A stretch of DNA of 13,268 bases. It comes from Clostridia bacterium (GTDB lineage Bacteria; Bacillota_A; Clostridia; Christensenellales; UBA1242). The stretch lies in assembly GCA_017466005.1 (NCBI GenBank), contig JAFTUZ010000141.1, positions 1 through 13,268 on the forward strand, in the 5' to 3' direction. Positions 4,361 through 13,049 of the stretch are shown here, piece after piece (position 1 is the stretch's first letter; the number at the start of each line of letters is the position of its first letter). The translations under genes were made by a program, and so were the position numbers. The notes beneath the pieces are model-generated. The model was not told where the DNA came from, searched no databases, and saw only the letters and a list, made by a program, of their open reading frames with translations.

Positions 4361-5917
4361 ATGCATTGGGCAGATGAAATTGCTAATCAATTAGTAGAAA
4401 AATATCCAAATGTAGAAGTTTTTACATGTGCTAGTGGTATTAGCCCATCAGGAACTGTTCACATTGGTAATTTTAGAGAAATTGTTACCACTTATTTTGT
4501 AGTAAAAGCGTTAAGAGATTTAGGTAAAAAAGTTAGATTTATTTACAGTTGGGATAGTTTTGACCGTTTAAGAAAAATAGCATCTAATATTCCAGAAGAA
4601 TTTTCACAATATATTGGCTTGCCTTATTCCGAAGTGCCAGACCCTTTTGGTAAGGAAGAAAGTTATGAAAAAGCTTTTGAAAAACCTTTGATGGAAGCAT
4701 TAACAGAAATTGGTATAGAACCAGAATATATTTTTCAATCAGAGCAATACAAAAGCGGTAGATATGTTAATGGCATTATTCACGCAATGAAAAATCGTAA
4801 AAAAATTTACGATATTCAAATGTCATTTAAAACACAACAAGCAAATGATGAGGATCGTGAAAACTACTACCCTATTGAAGTGTATTGTAAAAACTGTGGG
4901 CACGACTTTACAAAAGTATTATCTTTAAGTGAAGACTGCACAAAACTTGAATACCAATGTAAGTGCGGACACAAAGAAACCATTGATTTAACAAAAGATT
5001 TCTGCGTAAAATTACCTTGGAAGGTAGATTGGCCTATGCGTTGGAAAGAAGAACAAGTGTTGTTTGAACCAGGTGGCCGTGACCACAGTAGCCAAGGCGG
5101 AAGTTATCAGGTTTCTAGTGTAATTGCACGAGAAATATATGGTGTAGAACCACCTTCTTACCGTATGTACGACTTTATAAACTTAAAAGGTCAAACTAAA
5201 AAAATCAGTAGTTCATCAGGAACAGATATGTCACCTTCTACTCTTTTAAAGGTTTACCAACCAGAGGTGCTTTTGTGGATGTTTACACGCTTTTTACCAG
5301 AAAAAAGTTTTGATATTGCCCTTGATTCTGATGTTTTAAGAACATATCACGAATTTGACCGTATGTATGCAAATTATAAATCAGGAGAAGCTGATGAAAT
5401 TGTTACCAGAATTATGGAACTTGCACTTGCAAACACAGATGAAAGCAAAATTTATCCAGTAGATGCTAGCCTTATTGCTTCTTTTGCACCTATTGTTAAT
5501 TTTGATTTAGATTTATTAACTAGCCTATTTAACAAAATTGGTCAACCATGGACAAAAGAACAAATTAAACCACGTTTTGAAAAAATTAAACACTGGCTTG
5601 AAACATATTGCCCAGAACAAATTATAACCCTACTTAAAGAACAAAATGTGGAATTTATAAACACATTAAGTGATGAAGAAAAGCAATGGATAAAAACATT
5701 AAGCGAAAATATTAAAACTAAAGATTTAAGCACAGAAGAAATGCAAAGTTTGCTTTACGACATACCAAAAATAGATGGCAACCCAGACAAAGCAAGACAA
5801 AAAAGATTTTTTGAAATAGTTTATAACTTATTGCTAGGAAAAGATAAAGGTCCAAGACTTTACCTATTCTTAACAGCAGTAGATAAAAGTGAAATTTTAA
5901 AATTATTGGAGATTTAA
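4361..5917 (+). CDS. lysS: Lysyl-tRNA synthetase, class I
   Basis: This enzyme charges tRNA-Lys with lysine. It is the class I (archaeal-type, LysK) enzyme, not the class II LysRS typical of most bacteria. HIGN (residues 34-37) in SGTVHIGNFRE is the HIGH signature of the Rossmann fold and KISSSSG (281-287) is the KMSKS-like loop. CKNC (176-179) and CKC (200-202) form a likely zinc-binding insertion, and WPMRWKEE (224-231) with EPGGRDHSSQGGSY (236-249) is characteristic of the family. The helical anticodon-binding region fills the C-terminal half. At 518 residues it is full length. ATG is preceded by AAGGAG 7 nt upstream. serS starts 1 nt after its stop, so the two synthetases share an operon. 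Whether the genome also has a class II LysRS cannot be seen. Confidence 0.93.
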   Translation: MHWADEIANQLVEKYPNVEVFTCASGISPSGTVHIGNFREIVTTYFVVKALRDLGKKVRFIYSWDSFDRLRKIASNIPEEFSQYIGLPYSEVPDPFGKEESYEKAFEKPLMEALTEIGIEPEYIFQSEQYKSGRYVNGIIHAMKNRKKIYDIQMSFKTQQANDEDRENYYPIEVYCKNCGHDFTKVLSLSEDCTKLEYQCKCGHKETIDLTKDFCVKLPWKVDWPMRWKEEQVLFEPGGRDHSSQGGSYQVSSVIAREIYGVEPPSYRMYDFINLKGQTKKISSSSGTDMSPSTLLKVYQPEVLLWMFTRFLPEKSFDIALDSDVLRTYHEFDRMYANYKSGEADEIVTRIMELALANTDESKIYPVDASLIASFAPIVNFDLDLLTSLFNKIGQPWTKEQIKPRFEKIKHWLETYCPEQIITLLKEQNVEFINTLSDEEKQWIKTLSENIKTKDLSTEEMQSLLYDIPKIDGNPDKARQKRFFEIVYNLLLGKDKGPRLYLFLTAVDKSEILKLLEI

Positions 5918-5918
5918 A

Positions 5919-7208
5919 ATGATTGATATTAACCTTATAAGAAACAACCCCGAAGTTGTTGAAAAGGCAATATTAAAACGCGGAATAGAAATTGATTTAA
6001 AACCAGCACTTAAATTAGATGAAGAAAAACGCGCTTTAATTGCAAAAATAGAAGAAATGCGTGCAAGAAAAAATGAAGTTTCTGCAAAAATACCTGCAAT
6101 GAAAAAAGCCGGAGAAAACACTGATACTATTTTTGCTGAAATGAAAGAACTTGGCGATGAAATAGATAAAATTAATGTAAAACTTAATGAGATTACCAAA
6201 CAATTAGATAATATTTTACTTGGCCTTCCTAATATGCCAGATGAAGATATTATTGCTGGCGGAAAAGAAAACAACCAACCTATTTACACATTTGGTAAAA
6301 AGCCAGAATTTGATTTTGAACCTAAAAACCACGTAGAACTTTGTACAAGTTTGGGTCTTATAGATTACGAACGTGCTGCAAAAATGTCTGGTAACGGTTT
6401 TTGGATTTACCGTGGGCTTGGTGCTCAGTTAGAATGGGCTTTGCTAAACTTTTTTGTATCAGAGCACTTAAAAGATGGCTATGAATTTGTTTTACCACCA
6501 GAAATGCTTAATGCGCAATGCGGTATTGGTTCTGGTCAGTTCCCAAAATTTGCAGATGAAGTTTATTATGTAGATAGAGTTGGAAACGAAGAAGGTGCAC
6601 AACAATTTTTATTACCAACCGCCGAAAGTGCTATGGTAAACTTATATGCTGGAGAAATTATTCCAGAAGAGCAACTTCCTTTCCGTATGTTTGCCTACTC
6701 TCCTTGCTTTAGAAAAGAAGCAGGAAGTTATCGTGCAGAAGAACGCGGTATGATAAGAGGTCACCAATTTAACAAAGTAGAAATGATTGCTTATGCAACA
6801 AAAGAACAATCTGATGCAATGTTTGAAGAACTTGTTAAAAAAGCACAAACATTGGTAGAAAAACTTGGGCTTCACTATCAATTATCTAAACTTGCCGCTG
6901 CTGATATTAGTGCAACAATGGCAAGAACTTATGATATAGAAGTTTGGATTCCTAGTATGAACATTTATAAAGAAGTAAGTAGTGTAAGTAACGGACGCTG
7001 CTATCAACCACGCCGTAGCAACACTAAATACAAAACAAAAGATGGTAAAAACGAATTTGTTCATATGCTTAATGGAAGCGGACTTGCAACACCAAGACTT
7101 ATACCAGCAATAGTAGAACAATTCCAAAATAAAGATGGTTCGGTTACTATTCCAGAAGTTTTAAGACCATTTATGGGTGGCTTGGAAAAAATTGAACCTA
7201 AAAAATAA
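5919..7208 (+). CDS. serS: Seryl-tRNA synthetase
   Basis: SerRS charges tRNA-Ser (and tRNA-Sec where present). The N-terminal half-domain, residues 1-110, is the tRNA-binding antiparallel coiled coil starting MIDINLIRNNPE. The class II catalytic core follows: TAES (234-237) in the serine-binding TxE motif, motif 2 FRKEAGS (264-270), the YDIEVWIPSMNIYKEVSSVSN stretch (from 338), PRRSN (364-368), and motif 3 LNGSGLATPR (384-393) with the conserved Arg. At 429 residues it has the normal bacterial length. Motif 3 reads GLATPRLIPA rather than the more common GLAVGRTLVA. RBS GGAG (5908-5911) lies in the end of lysS, 7 nt before the ATG. A strong terminator follows, so this is the last gene of the lysS-serS operon. 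Confidence 0.96.
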   Translation: MIDINLIRNNPEVVEKAILKRGIEIDLKPALKLDEEKRALIAKIEEMRARKNEVSAKIPAMKKAGENTDTIFAEMKELGDEIDKINVKLNEITKQLDNILLGLPNMPDEDIIAGGKENNQPIYTFGKKPEFDFEPKNHVELCTSLGLIDYERAAKMSGNGFWIYRGLGAQLEWALLNFFVSEHLKDGYEFVLPPEMLNAQCGIGSGQFPKFADEVYYVDRVGNEEGAQQFLLPTAESAMVNLYAGEIIPEEQLPFRMFAYSPCFRKEAGSYRAEERGMIRGHQFNKVEMIAYATKEQSDAMFEELVKKAQTLVEKLGLHYQLSKLAAADISATMARTYDIEVWIPSMNIYKEVSSVSNGRCYQPRRSNTKYKTKDGKNEFVHMLNGSGLATPRLIPAIVEQFQNKDGSVTIPEVLRPFMGGLEKIEPKK

Positions 7209-7213
7209 TACAG

Positions 7214-7236
7214 CGCACCTACTAGGTGCGTTTTTT
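7214..7236 (+). terminator. Rho-independent terminator of lysS-serS
   Basis: CGCACCT (7214-7220) and AGGTGCG (7224-7230) form a 7-bp GC-rich stem with loop ACT, followed by six T. It starts 6 nt after the serS stop codon. Confidence 0.92.
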
Positions 7237-7237
7237 G

Positions 7238-7266
7238 TTGATTTATTTACAACTTTTTGATAAAAT
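7238..7266 (+). promoter_or_regulatory. Promoter of radC
   Basis: TTGATT (7238-7243), a 17-bp spacer and TAAAAT (7261-7266) with TGA just upstream (extended -10) lie between the serS terminator and radC. The -35 begins 2 nt after the terminator T-run, so radC is an independent transcription unit with a leader of about 30 nt. Confidence 0.65.
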
Positions 7267-7302
7267 AACTTTATTAAATACAAAAGAAAATTAGGTGCTA
7301 AT

Positions 7303-8031
7303 ATGAAGAAAGATGGAAGTTTACACAGCGGTCATTGGGAAAGAATTAGAAAAAAGATTTTAACCACTCCCGCTTCTTTACTTACCGAAACTGAAGTTTT
7401 AGAAGCGGTTTTACAATTTGTTTTTGCTCGTGGTGATAGCAACGAGATTGCTTGCCGTTTGCTTAAATATTTTGGTAACTTTTCTAATGTTATTAAAGCC
7501 GAGCCAGAAGAACTTGCAAAAGTTAATGGCATAGGTTTGGTTGCTGCCGAGAAAATTTGTATGATTAATAAAATTTTAGATTTTTACAGAATTTGTGAAG
7601 CGTGCCAAACAAAACAAGAAATTATTAAAAGCCCAACTGATTGTGCAAAATTAGCAAGCAAAATGCTAAATAATTTAGACCACGAAAAGTTGTATATGAT
7701 TGTAATTAATAACAAAGATGTTGTTACAAAAACTGTTTTACTTGCCGAAGGTGACGAATCTACAATAAGCATAAATCCAACCGATGTAGCCTACAAAGCC
7801 AAACAGTTAAAGGCAAAACGTGTGATTTTTGCACACAACCACCCTAACGGCAAAAATTTCCCTTCTATTGCAGATATTGCATTTACTAAATCTGTATGTA
7901 TTGCATTAAATAACTATGAAATAAAAATTTATGACCATATTATAATTGCCAACGGCTCTTATTATAGTTTTAGCAATAATAATTTAATAGAACAGTTTGA
8001 AGAAGCCGTTAAAAAAGTAAACGGCAATTAA
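7303..8031 (+). CDS. radC: RadC family JAMM-domain protein (UPF0758)
   Basis: RadC-like protein of 242 residues. An N-terminal helix-hairpin-helix region (about 30-90) carries GHWERIRKK (10-18), LLKYFGNFSNVIKAEPEELAKV (from 53) and the NGIG turn (75-78), typical of the family. The C-terminal JAMM/MPN domain has the metal motif AHNHPNGKNFPSIAD: H178, H180 and D191 match HxH-x10-D, and YDHIIIANGSYYSF (210-223) is the usual end. Its role is unresolved; a DNA-repair role was once proposed and is doubtful. The motif usually reading PRE(V/I) is PTDV here (159-162), which may alter the active site. RBS AGGTG is 5 nt before the ATG. It converges on the HelD gene, sharing its terminator. Confidence 0.88.
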   Translation: MKKDGSLHSGHWERIRKKILTTPASLLTETEVLEAVLQFVFARGDSNEIACRLLKYFGNFSNVIKAEPEELAKVNGIGLVAAEKICMINKILDFYRICEACQTKQEIIKSPTDCAKLASKMLNNLDHEKLYMIVINNKDVVTKTVLLAEGDESTISINPTDVAYKAKQLKAKRVIFAHNHPNGKNFPSIADIAFTKSVCIALNNYEIKIYDHIIIANGSYYSFSNNNLIEQFEEAVKKVNGN

Positions 8032-8056
8032 AAAACACCCATAACGGGTGTTTTTT
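8030..8056. terminator. Shared bidirectional terminator of radC and helD
   Basis: AAAAAACACCC (8030-8040), loop ATAAC (8041-8045) and GGGTGTTTTTT (8046-8056) give a perfect 11-bp hairpin that ends in T6 on either strand. The radC stop (8029-8031) and the helD stop (8055-8057, - strand) both overlap the arms. Confidence 0.93.
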
Positions 8057-10058
8057 ATTTTATAACATATAATTTATTAATTGCTCTTGTGCAAGCAATA
8101 TATTTAAAGTTGTTTAAGTTTTCAGACAATAACAAACCTTTTTCTACTACTATTGCAGTTGTAAATTCAAGCCCTTTTGCAAGTGCAATAGACATAATTT
8201 GAACTTGTGACGAAACAACACTGTTTGCATTTCTTACAATTTCTATACGGTACGGAATTACTTTATAAAGTTCATCATAAAGTTTTTGTGCCGATTCGTT
8301 ATCTCCGGTAATAATACCAATATTTCCATCTTCTGGAACAATTTTTTCTAATATTTTTAATATTTGTTGAGAAATTTGCGCATAGTTGTTGCCTATTTTA
8401 AGCACTTCTACTTCATTTCCAGTTTTTAGCCTAAATGCGTTGTGTTTATCTGCCCCAACAAGTTTTGCCGAATATTCAACAATTTCTTCACTGCTACGAT
8501 AAGATTTATCCATAGTAACATAACTAGAAAAACCTTTTTTATGCTCTAAATTACATATATCTTCTAAACTATTAAGTTCGCCTGGTACAGTTTTTTGGAA
8601 AATATCTCCAAACACCGAAAAGTTTGCGTGTCTGAACGCACGAGTTAAAAAGTCTATAAACACAAGTGGATAATCCTGAGCCTCATCTAAAACAATATGC
8701 TTTACGTCCATTTTAATATTTATATCTTCCCACATTTCTTTTAACACACAAAGTAAAACAGCATCATCAAAATTAATTTGCGTTTCACTTAAAAGTGGCA
8801 AGTTTTTCTGCTTTAAAAACTCGTTAAGCAAACCATAAATAGTTACATTATGGTTTAACCTTTTTTCTAAAACTGCCTTTATTGTAAATTCATCATCTTT
8901 GGTTTTTACGCCCAACTCTTTACAAATAGTTTCAAGTAAGTTATTAAAACGGTAATAAATTTTTTGCCCCTTGGTTTCGTTTAACATTTGGTTTAATTTA
9001 TGTTGTCCATACTCTCGCCCACTAATTTTAAAACCTACATTAAACTTTAATTCTTCATTAACATTTAAAAGCCAAGTTTTTAATTCTTCACGAATACTAA
9101 ATTTTAATTTACAATCTATTTTTGCTTGTTCTTGTTTGTTTAATTGTAAATAGCGGATTGTAAACTCATCGGCAGATTCTACATTTAAATCCGTTTTTAA
9201 AAAACGTTTTATAAATTTAGGAAAAGTAGCACTGCGTGTATTTTCTTCCCCCAATTCTGGTAACACACCTGAAATATGAGATAAAAATGCTTCGTTAGGA
9301 GAGAATATTAACACGTTTGCAGATTGTATGTTTTTAAGCCTATATAATGCGTATGCAACACGGTGAAGTGCAACAGTTGTTTTACCACTACCTGCACAAC
9401 CTTGCACTACAACAGCACTATCTTTTAAGTTTCTAATAATTTTGTTTTGCTCTGCCTGAATAGTGCTTGCTATGTTATGTAGTTTTTGCCCCCTTGCTTT
9501 AGATAAAACTTTTTGCAAAAACTCATCAAAAATATTTAAATCTACATCATAAACTTCTTTTAATTGGCTGTTTTCTATATCGTATTGCCTTTTTAAAACA
9601 ACTTCCCCTTCAACAACACCTGCTGGGGCTTGATAACTTGCTTTTCCCTTTCCCGCTTCATAAAACAGTTCACCTACTGGTGCACGCCAGTCTATAACAT
9701 AAATATTATCGTTATGCTCTATAGAAACAAGCCCAATATATAATTTTACCGGTTCGGTTTGCCCTTCCACAACAAAATCTATACGCCCAAAATAAGGTTT
9801 TCCAACAACATTACGCAACCTAAACAAACGCTTTAATTGCTCGTTGGCTAAATCCACAATTTCATCGCTGTGCATATAGTTTTGATAAAACTCAAACATA
9901 TCATACTCACGCCTATGTTTAAGATAAGATTTTTTTAGTTCCAAAACTTCTTCTTTCTGATGTTCTACAAAATTAGAACTTTTTTCTATTTCCGCATTTA
10001 ACGCATCAACTGTTTTTTCTAAATATAAAATTTCATCTTTATATTTTCTACTATCCAT
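8055..10058 (-). CDS. helD: HelD-like RNA polymerase-recycling helicase (SF1)
   Basis: A 667-residue UvrD/Rep-related SF1 ATPase of the HelD type. In Bacillus and mycobacteria HelD uses an N-terminal coiled-coil arm and a motor domain to pry stalled RNA polymerase off DNA. Residues 1-55 predict the coiled coil (EILYLEKTVDALNAEIEK). PYFGRIDF (88-95) and YIGLVSIEHNDNIYVIDWRAP (from 107) are HelD-specific. Motor motifs are all present: Walker A GCAGSGKT (220-227), Walker B LDEAQD (457-462), GDIFQKT (484-490), YRS (520-522), AKGLEF (627-632) and YIACTRA (653-659). B. subtilis HelD is longer (about 770). The ATG has AGGGGG only 4 nt upstream, an unusually short but plausible spacing. It is a single-gene unit. 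A generic UvrD-like helicase is the alternative. Confidence 0.88.
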   Translation of the reverse strand: MDSRKYKDEILYLEKTVDALNAEIEKSSNFVEHQKEEVLELKKSYLKHRREYDMFEFYQNYMHSDEIVDLANEQLKRLFRLRNVVGKPYFGRIDFVVEGQTEPVKLYIGLVSIEHNDNIYVIDWRAPVGELFYEAGKGKASYQAPAGVVEGEVVLKRQYDIENSQLKEVYDVDLNIFDEFLQKVLSKARGQKLHNIASTIQAEQNKIIRNLKDSAVVVQGCAGSGKTTVALHRVAYALYRLKNIQSANVLIFSPNEAFLSHISGVLPELGEENTRSATFPKFIKRFLKTDLNVESADEFTIRYLQLNKQEQAKIDCKLKFSIREELKTWLLNVNEELKFNVGFKISGREYGQHKLNQMLNETKGQKIYYRFNNLLETICKELGVKTKDDEFTIKAVLEKRLNHNVTIYGLLNEFLKQKNLPLLSETQINFDDAVLLCVLKEMWEDINIKMDVKHIVLDEAQDYPLVFIDFLTRAFRHANFSVFGDIFQKTVPGELNSLEDICNLEHKKGFSSYVTMDKSYRSSEEIVEYSAKLVGADKHNAFRLKTGNEVEVLKIGNNYAQISQQILKILEKIVPEDGNIGIITGDNESAQKLYDELYKVIPYRIEIVRNANSVVSSQVQIMSIALAKGLEFTTAIVVEKGLLLSENLNNFKYIACTRAINKLYVIK

Positions 10059-10101
10059 ACTTCCCCCTACCCTACAAAGAGTTTACAAAATATTGAAAAG
10101 T

Positions 10102-10130
10102 ATTTTATCATATTTTAGTTAATTTTGCAA
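10102..10130 (-). promoter_or_regulatory. Promoter of helD
   Basis: On the - strand TTGCAA (10125-10130), a 17-bp spacer and TAAAAT (10102-10107) with an upstream TGA (extended -10). It lies just downstream of the ATPase terminator. Expected start near 10095, leader about 37 nt. Confidence 0.65.
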
Positions 10131-10137
10131 GTATGAT

Positions 10138-10165
10138 AAAAAGAAAAAGTGGCCACACCACTTTT
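10138..10165 (-). terminator. Rho-independent terminator of the P-type ATPase gene
   Basis: AAAAGTGG (read in reverse from 10165) pairs with CCACTTTT (10152-10145) around the loop TGTGG. On the - strand the T-rich tail TTTTTCTTTTT follows. The stem begins 1 nt after the ATPase stop codon. Confidence 0.85.
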
Positions 10166-10166
10166 C

Positions 10167-12824
10167 TTATTTTTTATTTTGTTTATGCTTTTTAATTGCG
10201 TGATATATTAGTTTATATATTTCCATAATAGGAATTATTGTAAATGAAACACCCAATGCTATTAACCAATCTATGGCACCCAAAGGCACTAATCCAAACA
10301 CACTGGCCACAGATGGAATAGAAACAAGCAATATAACAAGCACAAGCCCAACTAAAACAGCAAGCCATAACAACCAGTTTTTAAACGGATTTGAAACAAA
10401 AATTGATTGCTCTGTGCGTACATTAAACACATGAACTAATTGAGAGAGCGCAAGGCTTATAAATGCCATTGTTGTAGCAATTTCGTTACTACCAGTTGCT
10501 TGGTAACTGAAATGGAATACCAAAATTATTGCTAATGTTTGGAAAATTGCTTGTACCACCATAGAGCCAAACATACCGTTTGCAAACAAAGTTTCTTTTT
10601 TATCTCTTGGCGGTTTTTTCATAATATTCTTTTCACTAGGCTCTACACTTAATGCTATTGCAGGCAACGAATCGGAAATAAGGTTTACAAACAAAATTTG
10701 CAGTGGCAACAAGAATGCAAGGCTTGGGTAAATTATTGTTGCAACCAAAAGTGATAATACTTCTACCAAATTTGTTCCAAACAAATATTGAATAGTTTTT
10801 TTAATATTGGCATAAATTTTACGCCCTTCTTTAACCGCAATAATTATTGTTGCAAAATTATCATCGGTAAGCACCATATCGGCAACTTCTTTTGTAACTT
10901 CTGTTCCACTTATCCCCATACCAATACCAATATCAGCACGTTTTATACTAGGAGCATCGTTTACACCATCACCCGTCATAGCAACAACTTTGCCTAATTT
11001 TTTCCAAGTTTCTACTATTCTAACTTTATTTTCTGGGCTAACACGAGCATAAACAGATATTTTTTGAATAATTTTTAAATACTCTTCATCACTTAAAGCA
11101 TCTAACTCTTTACCTGTTAACAACATAGAGTGCTCATTCCAAATGCCAACTTCTTTGGCAATTTGTCTTGCTGTTGCAGCATGGTCACCTGTTATCATAA
11201 TAGGTGTCATACCAGCAGATTTACAAGTTTTTACTGCCGACATTGTAGAATCTCTAGGTGGGTCACGCATACCTACAAGCCCAATAAACACAAGTTCTTT
11301 TTCATCATCTAATTCAAATGCGGTTTTATCGTGTGGTTTATAACTTAACGCTAAAACACGCCAACCTTTTTCGCCCAATACTTCATTTTGCTTTTCAATT
11401 TCTTTACGCATTTCATCGGTTAATTTAACCACTTTTTCGTTAAGCAAAATATGGGTACAATTAGCAAGTAAAACATCTGGAGCACCTTTTGTGTAACCAA
11501 AAACACCTTTGCCTACTTTATTAAAAGTTGTCATCATTTTACGGTTTGAATCAAATGGTAATTCGGCTATACGCACACAATCTAGCTCGGTTTTAGTTTT
11601 ATCAAACCCAAGTTTTAATGCAAAATTTACGCACGCAACTTCGGTTGGGTCACCTTTAAAACTGCTTCCGTCCATAAAACAATCGTTACAAAGTTGCAAA
11701 CAGTTTAAAAAATGTTCATTTTGTGGCATATTTTTAATATTTTTTAACTCATAAAGTTGATTATTTAAAAACACACCTTCTATTTGCATTTTGTTTTGGG
11801 TTAAAGTACCTGTTTTGTCACTACAAATAATTTGGCAAGAGCCTAATGTTTCTACTGCGTGTAATTTTCTGATAATTGCCTTTTTCTTACTCATACTAGA
11901 CACACCCAGTGCCATTATTATGGTTATAACTGCAGGCAAACTTTCGGGTATTGCCGCAACCGCTATGGCAATAGAAACCATTAATGATTGCATATAATCT
12001 GGTTCTGGTTTAATTATAATGTTAACCACAAAAATAGCAACCGCAACAGCAAGTACAATTATTGTAATAATTTTACCTAACGAATTAAGCTTTTGCTGAA
12101 TTGGTGTAGATTGCTTTTCTTCATGCTGAAGCAATGTTGCAATTTTACCAAGTTCGGTGTTCATACCTGTTGCAACAACCACACCAAATCCCCTTCCGTA
12201 AGTTACCACCGAACTAGAATGAACAATATTATGCCTATCACCAACAGAAGTGTCTGGTGCCAAATTTTCGCAAACATATTTTTCAACTTCTACCGACTCG
12301 CCAGTTAGCGAACTTTCATCACATTTAAGGCTTGCACTTTCTAATAAATAAACATCTGCACAGCAAACGTCACCTGCTTCAAGCATTAAAATATCGCCCA
12401 CAACAACATCAGAGGTATCTACATCACAAATTTTACCATCACGCATAACTTTTGCGTGTGGCTGGCTAAACTTTTTTAACTGTGCTAACGAGTTTTCTGC
12501 CTTATTTTCCTGAATAAAACCTATAACAGCATTTAAAATTACAATTAGTAATATAACACCAACGTCAATAAGGTCTTCATATTGCTTTTCAACAAAGGCA
12601 ACAACCGCACACACAATAGCCGCAAAAAGCAATATTATAATCATAAAATCATAAAATTGCTTAAAAAACATTTTTAATTTGCTTTGTTTTTTAGATTTTG
12701 CTAATTCATTTTTTCCGTTTTTTTCTAGCCTGCTTTTTGCTTGTGCAGAAGAAATACCAGTTTTACTGGTTTTTAATTCTTCTAGTACTTGCTTTTGGCT
12801 TAAACTATGAAAATTTTTAACCAA
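10167..12824 (-). CDS. P-type calcium-transporting ATPase (P2 type)
   Basis: This is an 885-residue P2-type cation pump, likely exporting Ca2+. The N-terminal cation ATPase domain begins near residue 6. Actuator motif TGES is at 174-177, the phosphorylated Asp D336 lies in CSDKTGTLTQ, the nucleotide domain has KGAPD (446-450), and the hinge has TGDGVNDAP (617-625). Membrane helices lie near 58-78, 86-104, 252-270, 281-308 and in the C-terminal third. Calcium-site residues match SERCA: E294 in the M4 PESLP segment (PEGLP in SERCA), N685 and E688 in M5 (GTNLVEV), N714 and D718 in M6 (NLISDSLPA). The start is TTG at 12824, since no in-frame ATG occurs before residue 52 and AAGGAG lies 9 nt upstream. 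It is a single-gene unit. Exact ion preference (Ca2+ or Mn2+) is inferred from the family. Confidence 0.92.
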   Translation of the reverse strand: MVKNFHSLSQKQVLEELKTSKTGISSAQAKSRLEKNGKNELAKSKKQSKLKMFFKQFYDFMIIILLFAAIVCAVVAFVEKQYEDLIDVGVILLIVILNAVIGFIQENKAENSLAQLKKFSQPHAKVMRDGKICDVDTSDVVVGDILMLEAGDVCCADVYLLESASLKCDESSLTGESVEVEKYVCENLAPDTSVGDRHNIVHSSSVVTYGRGFGVVVATGMNTELGKIATLLQHEEKQSTPIQQKLNSLGKIITIIVLAVAVAIFVVNIIIKPEPDYMQSLMVSIAIAVAAIPESLPAVITIIMALGVSSMSKKKAIIRKLHAVETLGSCQIICSDKTGTLTQNKMQIEGVFLNNQLYELKNIKNMPQNEHFLNCLQLCNDCFMDGSSFKGDPTEVACVNFALKLGFDKTKTELDCVRIAELPFDSNRKMMTTFNKVGKGVFGYTKGAPDVLLANCTHILLNEKVVKLTDEMRKEIEKQNEVLGEKGWRVLALSYKPHDKTAFELDDEKELVFIGLVGMRDPPRDSTMSAVKTCKSAGMTPIMITGDHAATARQIAKEVGIWNEHSMLLTGKELDALSDEEYLKIIQKISVYARVSPENKVRIVETWKKLGKVVAMTGDGVNDAPSIKRADIGIGMGISGTEVTKEVADMVLTDDNFATIIIAVKEGRKIYANIKKTIQYLFGTNLVEVLSLLVATIIYPSLAFLLPLQILFVNLISDSLPAIALSVEPSEKNIMKKPPRDKKETLFANGMFGSMVVQAIFQTLAIILVFHFSYQATGSNEIATTMAFISLALSQLVHVFNVRTEQSIFVSNPFKNWLLWLAVLVGLVLVILLVSIPSVASVFGLVPLGAIDWLIALGVSFTIIPIMEIYKLIYHAIKKHKQNKK

Positions 12825-12833
12825 AACCTTATT

Positions 12834-12839
12834 CTCCTT
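12834..12839 (-). promoter_or_regulatory. RBS supporting a TTG start for the ATPase
   Basis: AAGGAG on the - strand, 9 nt before the TTG codon at 12824-12822. There is no other in-frame start codon between it and the conserved N-terminal domain, so it decides the start. Confidence 0.75.
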
Positions 12840-12858
12840 TTTTAGAAAAACTAATTTA

Positions 12859-12886
12859 ATTATACCTTAAAATATAAAACTTTCAA
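12859..12886 (-). promoter_or_regulatory. Promoter of the P-type ATPase gene
   Basis: On the - strand TTGAAA (12881-12886), a 16-bp spacer and a perfect TATAAT (12859-12864). Start expected near 12852, leader about 28 nt. Confidence 0.7.
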
Positions 12887-12930
12887 AACGATTTACTACA
12901 CTTTTTTATTTTTTTAATAGATTAAAATAC

Positions 12931-12959
12931 TAGACAAAATTATCAAATTTGGTTATAAT
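12931..12959 (+). promoter_or_regulatory. Promoter of ychF
   Basis: TAGACA (12931-12936, 5 of 6 consensus), a 17-bp spacer and TATAAT (12954-12959). Start near 12966 gives a leader of about 84 nt, the longest in this window, which holds a 14-bp palindrome TTTTATTAATAAAA (13015-13028) before the RBS AGGAG (13039-13043). Confidence 0.65.
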
Positions 12960-13049
12960 TTTTATAGTTGATAAAACTTAACAAACACTTATTTATTTTG
13001 TGTAGTTTATTCGGTTTTATTAATAAAATATTGATACTAGGAGTTTATT

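Noticed and set aside
10788..12308. Several + strand reading frames opposite the P-type ATPase
   Set aside because: They are antisense shadows of conserved ATPase motifs and lack RBS and promoters.
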